From the NCBI RefSeq assembly GCF_001428545.1, contig NZ_LMHZ01000019.1:1-64000 (forward strand): DNA of 64,000 bases, written 5' to 3'. Of this stretch, positions 58,551-64,000 are shown piece after piece (position 1 is the stretch's first letter; every line of letters starts with the position of its first letter). Source of the stretch: Noviherbaspirillum sp. Root189. Its GTDB lineage: Bacteria; Pseudomonadota; Gammaproteobacteria; Burkholderiales; Burkholderiaceae_D. Below the pieces are notes generated by a model. The model was given only the letters and a program-made list of their open reading frames with translations. It was not told the DNA's origin and made no database searches. The translations under genes and the position numbers were made by a program.

Positions 58551-60437
58551 ATGCTTCGTTTCTGTTTGCTCGGGGTTGCGCTGTGCGCAGCCCTGATCGC
58601 ACCCTCCGCACTTCCCGGACTGTTCACTCCTGTTGATCATGCCCTGAACGACTGGCGCGTACGCTTTTCGGTCCGGCCGCATGTCGAGTCCCGCATCGTC
58701 ATCGTCGACGTCGACGAGCATAGCCTGGCGGAGCAGGGCGCATGGCCGTGGCCGCGCGAGACCCTTGCCCGCCTCATGCAAACCCTGATCGACGATTACC
58801 AGGTCGCCGGCATCGCCGTCGACATGGTCTTTCCGGAAAAGCGTCCCAATGACCGCGTCCTGGCCGATCAGCTGCAGCGCCCCGAAGTCACCGGCGCGGT
58901 CGTCTTCGACCTTGAGCAGCGCAACCTCGCCGCCCTCAAGTTTGTGCTGCCGCCCGCCATGCCGGTCAGGATGGAAGAGGGCGCGCCCCAAGTCCCCGGC
59001 GTCCCCGTAGTCACCAACCATGCCAGCCTGATGCCTACGCGCGTCGGTCATATCACGCCGATCTTCGACAGCGACGGCGCCGTACGCCGCCTGCCGCCCC
59101 TGGTCTGCGGCGTAGGCAGCGACTGTCGGCCCAGCCTAGCGCTCGCCGCGTATGCAAGCATGGTCGACAAGCCGCAACTCAACCTGCATCGCGGCCGGGG
59201 ATGGTTGTCCGCACCATGGGAACTGTCCCTTGAAACCGATGACGGCGCGGCGATGGTCACCTTGCCGCTGAATGAGGATGGTTCGCTCGTCGTACCCTAC
59301 CGGCATTCGCGCCAGGACTGGACATCCGTCTCCGCTGTCGATGTCCTCAACCGCAAACCCGACCCCGCGGTGCTCAAGGGCGTCATCGTGCTGCTCGGCG
59401 GCACCGCACTCGGCTTGTCGGACGTGATTGCCACGCCGCTGGGTCCGGTCGCGGCCGGTCTCGAACCGCACGTCGAAATCCTGTCCGCCTTGCTCGACAA
59501 TGATTTTCCGGTGCTACCGAAGTCGGGCACACTGATCGCGGGACTGTTGCTGCTGCCATTTGCGCTGCTGCTTGGCTGGCTGGTACGACATTACGACAAG
59601 CCGCTGCAGCGCGCAGCCGTCTTTCCGACCTGGCTGTTTGGCACATGGGTCGGCTCCGCACTGATCGCGCTGGCCGCGCTGCACTATGCCGGCATCCTGC
59701 TTCCCTTGTCGCCGCTCCTGGTCTTTCCGCCGCTTGCGGTGCTGCTCATCCTGTCGACCGAGCTCTATCGCACCGGACGCGACCGGGCCGGCGTATTTGC
59801 CTTGCTGTCCGCCTATCTGCCGCGCTCGGTGGCCGACCGCCTCAGCGCCTACGGCCAGGTCCATACCACCGTCGATGCGTCACGACGTGAAATCACCGTG
59901 CTGTTTGCCGACATCCACGGCTTTGCGGGCCTGAGCGAAAGCACCTCGCCGGAAATCGTCGCCCGCCTGATGCAGCGAGTCTTTACCGAGATGGCCGAAG
60001 CCGTCGTCAATCATCACGGCACCATCGACAAATTTATCGGCGACGCCATCATGGCATTCTGGAACGCACCCGACGACGATCCGCTGCATGCCAGCCGCGC
60101 ACTCGCCGCCGCAGTCGATATCCAGAAGCGCATGGACGCACTGACACCGTTTTGCGAAGAGCTCGGCCTGTTGCCGATCAAGGTCGGCATCGGCCTGGAA
60201 ACCGGTTCGGCGCTGGTCGGCAATTTTGGTTCCGCGCATCGCCGCACCTTTACCGCGCTGGGCGAGCCGGTCATCCTGGCCAGTCGCCTCGAAGGACTGA
60301 CCAGCATGTACAAGGAGCAGATCCTGATCGGTCAAACCTGCGCCAGTGCGCTCGGCCTGCAGGATGTGCGCGTTTTGGGTACAGTCCAGATCCGTGGACG
60401 CATCCAGCCGGTGACGATTTACTGTACCAATTCATGA
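58551..60437 (+). CDS. CHASE2-domain class III nucleotide cyclase
   Basis: 628 aa. An N-terminal membrane segment is followed by a periplasmic CHASE2 domain (about 25-325; RIVIVDVDEHSLAEQGAWPW, VLLGGTALGLSDVIATPLGP), three membrane segments (about 325-405), and the cyclase domain. Metal aspartates are D454 (LFADIHGF) and D498 (KFIGDAIMAFW). The usual GD-x-VNLASR motif reads GEPVILASRLE: the transition-state asparagine is I575, while R579 is kept. cAMP is the expected product, but the Asn-to-Ile change puts activity in doubt. It overlaps the next gene in ATGA. Confidence 0.9.
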   Translation: MLRFCLLGVALCAALIAPSALPGLFTPVDHALNDWRVRFSVRPHVESRIVIVDVDEHSLAEQGAWPWPRETLARLMQTLIDDYQVAGIAVDMVFPEKRPNDRVLADQLQRPEVTGAVVFDLEQRNLAALKFVLPPAMPVRMEEGAPQVPGVPVVTNHASLMPTRVGHITPIFDSDGAVRRLPPLVCGVGSDCRPSLALAAYASMVDKPQLNLHRGRGWLSAPWELSLETDDGAAMVTLPLNEDGSLVVPYRHSRQDWTSVSAVDVLNRKPDPAVLKGVIVLLGGTALGLSDVIATPLGPVAAGLEPHVEILSALLDNDFPVLPKSGTLIAGLLLLPFALLLGWLVRHYDKPLQRAAVFPTWLFGTWVGSALIALAALHYAGILLPLSPLLVFPPLAVLLILSTELYRTGRDRAGVFALLSAYLPRSVADRLSAYGQVHTTVDASRREITVLFADIHGFAGLSESTSPEIVARLMQRVFTEMAEAVVNHHGTIDKFIGDAIMAFWNAPDDDPLHASRALAAAVDIQKRMDALTPFCEELGLLPIKVGIGLETGSALVGNFGSAHRRTFTALGEPVILASRLEGLTSMYKEQILIGQTCASALGLQDVRVLGTVQIRGRIQPVTIYCTNS

Positions 60438-61942
60438 AACGACACTTTTCGGGAGACCGCTGGCAGAAGGCATGCGCAACCGCATTGACGGCGGCCCGCG
60501 TACCCGCATGGGTAACGGCGATGGCGACAGTGTTCGCCGCACTGCCGCTACTTGCCGCCGTGCCGCTGGACGCGCACGCACAGCCCCAGGTGCAGCCCTC
60601 TGCGCCGGGCGAGACACAGAAGCCTGCCATGCCGGCCTCCACATCCGTGCATGGCATCACGCCGGATGATCTGGCCGCGTTTCCCGAAGTCCGCAGCCAT
60701 ATAGAAAACGGCAACCTGGCTGCCGCGCTCAAAGCATTGCAGGGTATGGAACGCGCGCATGGTGACGATCCCAACTACTTCAACCTGGTTGGCATCATTT
60801 CGCTCAAGCTCGCCGATTACGCAACTGCGGTCACCGCCTTCGAGCGTGTGGTACTGATGCAGCCGGAGAATGCCGGTGCCTGGCTGGACCTGGCGATATC
60901 GTCCGCGGAAGCCGGCAGCCTGACCAGCGCCAACGGCTATTTTGATTACGTCGAAAGCCAGTTCAGCCCGCCGCCGGTCGTCAACATGGTCATCGCCCGC
61001 TACCGTGCGCGCATGGCGGCACGCTCCAATGTGTCGCTGTGGCAGTTCAGCATGGATGCCATGGTCGGCGTCGACACCAACGCCAATAGCGGCCTGCAAA
61101 ATACCGAAATCCCGGTCACCATCCGTGGCGAACGTCAGGAGCTGCTACGCCAGGTCCTGCCGCTTGACCCCACCTTCGAGGCCCGCAGCGACCGCTATGT
61201 ACAGGCTGGCGTAGGCGCACGCTATCGCGAGCCCTTGGGTGACAACCTGCTCGATGTATCGATGGGATTGCGCACGCGCGATTACGTGCATGAAAGCAGC
61301 TTCTCGACCGTCAGCGCCAATCTCAGCGCCGGCCTGTATCGGCCCACACGTCTTGGCGATGCCAGTGTGCTGATGCACTTCGAGCACCTGTGGCTGGGCG
61401 GTTCGCCGTTGCTGCGCAACGTGCGCGCCGTCGCACAGATAGAACACCCGGTAGAAAGCTGCCGTATCGGCTTCAGCGCCGAGAACGAATGGCGACGCTA
61501 TACCGAACTCACAAACTTCGACGCCAACATTCTGTGGGGACAGGCAGGGGTTGCCTGCGACTGGAAACTGGCCGACATCCCGGTCCAGACCATCGTCCTT
61601 GGACGCACCGGCCATGACCACCCGACCGGCGACCGTGCCGGGGGCGTCACCCGCCACAATGAACTGATTGCCCAGGTCGCCATGCCGATCGCCTGGGGTG
61701 CCCGTGCAGAATTCAGCACCACCTTCGCCAAAGCGGTCGACAGTGAAGGTTATAGCCCGGTACTCGAAGACAATGCCGCGCGCCGCCTCGATCGCCGCAA
61801 TATGCGGCTGACCGTCACCGTACCGTTAAACACGGCATCGGATGTCCTCTTCCTCGCCGAAGACAACCGCTTCAAGTCCAATCTGGCCTTATTCAGGCAA
61901 AGCGGCAAAAGCCTCAGTGTTGGGTTCCGCTACAGGTTCTGA
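60434..61942 (+). CDS. TPR-repeat protein with C-terminal outer-membrane beta-barrel-like domain
   Basis: 502 aa from ATG 60434, overlapping the cyclase stop; the frame is open further upstream but only antisense-like. A signal peptide (AMATVFAALPLLAAVPLDAH then AQ) is followed by a Pro-rich stretch, TPR-like helices at about 80-180 (GNLAAALKALQGMERAHGDD, NLVGIISLKLADYATAVTAF) and a long beta-rich region. It ends in VGFRYRF, the terminal Phe pattern of outer-membrane barrels. It should lie in the outer membrane, perhaps linking the FecR protein outside with the cyclase sensor. Confidence 0.82.
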   Translation: MKRHFSGDRWQKACATALTAARVPAWVTAMATVFAALPLLAAVPLDAHAQPQVQPSAPGETQKPAMPASTSVHGITPDDLAAFPEVRSHIENGNLAAALKALQGMERAHGDDPNYFNLVGIISLKLADYATAVTAFERVVLMQPENAGAWLDLAISSAEAGSLTSANGYFDYVESQFSPPPVVNMVIARYRARMAARSNVSLWQFSMDAMVGVDTNANSGLQNTEIPVTIRGERQELLRQVLPLDPTFEARSDRYVQAGVGARYREPLGDNLLDVSMGLRTRDYVHESSFSTVSANLSAGLYRPTRLGDASVLMHFEHLWLGGSPLLRNVRAVAQIEHPVESCRIGFSAENEWRRYTELTNFDANILWGQAGVACDWKLADIPVQTIVLGRTGHDHPTGDRAGGVTRHNELIAQVAMPIAWGARAEFSTTFAKAVDSEGYSPVLEDNAARRLDRRNMRLTVTVPLNTASDVLFLAEDNRFKSNLALFRQSGKSLSVGFRYRF

Positions 61943-62294
61943 CACGGGGGCATAGCGCTCCTTCATATTGCACGACGATGGTCGGACATCTGCGTCCGGC
62001 CAAACTTCACTTTGCATATTGCATCTCTTACCGCGATCAGGCGGTATCAAGCCGTAAACCTGCATTGTTAAGAAACCGGAGGGCGAGGCAGCCGGTCCGA
62101 ATCACATGGAACCATTTTGAACGTGGTGCCACCCATGCTCAAGAGGAGCTTCATAAGAACTCGGTAGGACGAGTATCCGGCCCTTTCGCAAGCAGGCTTG
62201 GGGATAGAAAGGCCGGCCCGACACATGCGTAACGTCATTGTTCGCACTGTGCCTGCCGAGCAGGAGCAATCAGTTCAACAGGAATAGACAGGCC
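61943..62294. other. Intergenic region with one stem-loop
   Basis: About 350 bp. A hairpin pairs CCGGCCCTTTC (62177-62187) with GAAAGGCCGG (62207-62216), one C bulged. No T-run follows, so it is not a standard terminator, and no riboswitch consensus is recognised. Confidence 0.4.
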
Positions 62295-62795
62295 ATGAAA
62301 ATCAATCTGACCAACAACCCCAGCTGGAATCAGATTCCTGCATCCGATACGCGCAAAAGTGAACCCCATACGGAAAGAACGTTGGAGGTCCATGTGACAA
62401 ACCGCGCATCAAGAAGCAGGATGATGTCTGCCCCCGGGGCCAAGGCACTCGCCCGCAGGCTGATGGAGCGTTGCAAGGAAGTCGTAAGCAACAAGCCCTC
62501 AACGAAACTGACAGTCTCTACGATTAGCCTGAAGCCGGGCGAAACGCTCAATCTGCGGGGCGTGTCCATCAGCTATTTGCCTTACGACCATTCATATGTA
62601 TCAAGTTACCGGAACTGTCCGAACTGCTACGGCTGTTCGCCTGCCTACGCGCACGGGGCGTTCACTTTCCCTAGTCCGCTAGCGAGCTTGCTGGGGGGAT
62701 GGCGCACCGGAGGATACGCGGCATGGCAGCCGGCATGTCCTCCAGTATGGCCGGTATTGCGGCCGGCATGGCAGCCAATGTGGCCGATATGGTAA
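62295..62795 (+). CDS. Hypothetical protein with Trp/Pro-rich C-terminus
   Basis: 166 aa from ATG 62295; the frame is open from 62238. There is no recognised family or signal peptide. The middle has a beta-like stretch (TKLTVSTISLKPGETLNLRG) and a CPNCYGC cysteine cluster. The last 35 residues repeat the pattern W-x-P (AAWQPACPPVWPVL, RPAWQPMWPIW). The ribosome-binding site is weak. Composition is protein-like to the end, so it is probably a real gene, but evidence is limited. Confidence 0.5.
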   Translation: MKINLTNNPSWNQIPASDTRKSEPHTERTLEVHVTNRASRSRMMSAPGAKALARRLMERCKEVVSNKPSTKLTVSTISLKPGETLNLRGVSISYLPYDHSYVSSYRNCPNCYGCSPAYAHGAFTFPSPLASLLGGWRTGGYAAWQPACPPVWPVLRPAWQPMWPIW

Positions 62796-63438
62796 CCGGC
62801 GCGCGACCGGTCAGCGAAACGCAGGTCTTTGAATGTTGCCGGGAGCTGCGCCCCGCATCAAACCCATCGCTGTAAAACAGAACTGTCAGATCTCAAGAAG
62901 GCAACCAGCGTCCCAGCCAACCTCGCCAGAAAATTCTCCTCCTGGCAATCGCCCGTAACAGTGCGTGGTATCCCGGCACCGCTGCATCGGTTCAAGCAAA
63001 AAGCAATAGCCGTCAGATATTCTCTACCCCATCGTCGTCCAGCCTCCTGGTGACTGAAACACGTCCATGCAAAAAACAGATACCTTCTAGTGCGCATGCA
63101 CCACGCCAACACTCCCCTATAGACAGACAAGTAATTAATAAACATCTAAAGCTGGCAATGTCAGCATATACACCACGAAAAAATGCCATCCTGACAAGCA
63201 AACCCATTGCAAAAATGCATGATTGTTGGACGATGGCAACGATTTCATCGTAGAATCGCGAGCAGTCCGAGAACGCTGCGGATTGAGCGTGTTGTTTTTG
63301 AGAGAAAGAAATGTAGGTGTGATGACCATCACATTGAAACTTGTCTAGCCTCAATACTATACGCACAGCAACTGGCTCAACACAAAAAAAGCCGGCTTCG
63401 CTGGGATTCTTAATTTTTCCTTTTTGGGAGTTTTACAA
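62796..63438. other. Long intergenic region upstream of the DUF4214 gene
   Basis: About 640 bp, more AT-rich than average. Short open frames are not protein-like. The only element recognised is the CRP-type site and promoter at 63318-63363. Confidence 0.45.
63318..63363 (+). promoter_or_regulatory. CRP-type binding site and sigma-70-like promoter of the DUF4214 gene
   Basis: TGTGATGACCATCACA (63318-63333) is a perfect TGTGA-N6-TCACA palindrome. It directly abuts TTGAAA (63334-63339, -35-like). A -10-like TACTAT lies at 63355-63360 (spacer 15) or TATACG at 63358-63363 (spacer 18). A start site near 63367 would put the palindrome centre at about -41.5, the class II activator position. The start codon is at 63439. 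It matches the recognition helix of the Crp-like protein encoded at 55891-56646. Confidence 0.65.
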
Positions 63439-64000
63439 ATGGCAATTACCACTCAAATGCGTACTGATGTTGCAAACCTGTACGTTTCCCTGTTCGGCCG
63501 CGCTCCTGAGCGTGACGGTCTGGGCTACTGGGTCAACCAGATGGACGCAGGCAAGACAATCGCTGAAGTCGCTCAAGAGATGTACAACACTGAGCCGGCA
63601 CGCGCTACCTACCCGACCTACCTGACCAACGAAGAAATCGTTGGCAAGTTCTACAGCAACGTCCTCGGCCGTACCGCTGACGCAGAAGGCCTGGCTTTCT
63701 GGACAGCCAAGCTGAACGAAGGCGCATCCAAGGGTGCCCTGATCGCCCGTTGCTGCGCTGGCTTCCAAGGCTCTGCTGGCAAACAAGGTTGCCGTTGGCC
63801 TGTACTACGCTGTTGACCTCGGCGGCAATGACGTTGCCAAGGCATCGGTTGCACTGAACGGTGTTACTTCTGATGCAGCTTCTGTTGAAACAGCTAAGGC
63901 TGCTATTGCTGGTGCTGCTGGCCAGACTTTCGGTCTGACAGCTGGTGCTGACACTGTTGTTGGTACTGCTGGTAACGACACAATCAATGCCATGACAGTC
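63439..64000 (+). pseudogene. DUF4214-domain surface protein, frameshifted, runs off the window
   Basis: ATG 63439 is preceded by GGGAG. The first frame gives a DUF4214 domain: LYVSLFGRAPERDGLGYWVN, AQEMYNTEPARATYPTYLTN, FYSNVLGRTADAEGLAFWTA, then GASKGALIA. Near 63748-63752 the reading should move by one base: the first frame goes on to CCAGFQG and stops at 63814-63816, while the next frame from 63752 continues family-like (AALASKALLANKVAVGLYYA, VDLGGNDVAK, TAGADTVVGTAGNDTINA) to the window edge. Family members usually have some 15-25 residues at this place that are missing here, so a small deletion is more likely than one inserted base. It may also be a sequencing or assembly error. The end shows RTX-like GxDxVxGTAGND sequence, typical of secreted or surface-layer proteins. 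Confidence 0.75.

Noticed and set aside
62177..62216. Riboswitch or small RNA candidate
   Set aside because: Only one bulged hairpin without any conserved riboswitch core or T-run.
1..64000. CRISPR array or rRNA operon
   Set aside because: No regularly spaced direct repeats and no rRNA-like sequence were seen anywhere in the window.

Overview
The window looks like chromosome from a betaproteobacterium, probably Oxalobacteraceae (Herbaspirillum/Noviherbaspirillum-like). The reasons are high GC, the family content (RhlE, GluQ-RS, Liv-type transporters, GAF-PucR activators, a DUF4214 surface protein with RTX-like sequence) and C/G-rich palindromic intergenic repeats. The genus is inference; no rRNA gene or intact tRNA is visible.

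1-17005: right part of an integrative element whose left end lies outside the window. It begins with the tail of an IS3-family transposase. Next are a 616-aa protein with a degenerate Nudix box, a divergent WYL regulator, and a type I restriction-modification operon with TWO hsdM genes, a small unknown gene between them, hsdS and hsdR. A cysteine-rich protein follows. Then comes a leftward phage-type block (AlpA-like HTH, Rha-type antirepressor, replication initiator, helicase-loader-like protein) and a tyrosine integrase. The element ends at a 50-bp 3' fragment of a CAU-anticodon tRNA. No virion genes are visible, so a phage-satellite-like element with R-M cargo is plausible.

17006-32288: an IS630-type remnant, then a catabolic locus: acyl-CoA ligase, Tat-exported binding protein, LivHMGF ABC transporter, a GAF-PucR regulator on the opposite strand, an SDR dehydrogenase, a thiolase and a crotonase-family protein. 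It has no acyl-CoA dehydrogenase, which suggests an already unsaturated (for example cinnamate-like) substrate. A PAS-PAS hybrid histidine kinase follows. Its stop codon abuts a 158-bp MITE-like element with perfect 15-bp ends, which is joined to the remnant of an EAL domain.

32231-45415: a second GAF-PucR regulator divergent from a class II HMG-CoA reductase and an orphan Liv-type binding protein; a lipoprotein; an FAD oxidase; a SxtJ / DUF5989 / carbamoyltransferase / SGNH cluster with an internal terminator; and a RES-Xre toxin-antitoxin pair.

45747-55869: RhlE helicase, GluQ-RS, a pirin, then envelope-glycan genes (two methyltransferases, an acyltransferase, GtrB- and GtrA-like proteins, a large membrane protein). 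Three C/G-rich palindromic repeats lie between genes.

55891-64000: a signalling block: a Crp-like regulator with CRP-type cNMP-pocket and recognition-helix residues, a FecR-domain protein, a CHASE2 nucleotide cyclase and a TPR/beta-barrel protein. About 1.5 kb further on, a perfect TGTGA-N6-TCACA site precedes a DUF4214 gene that is frameshifted as read here and runs off the window.
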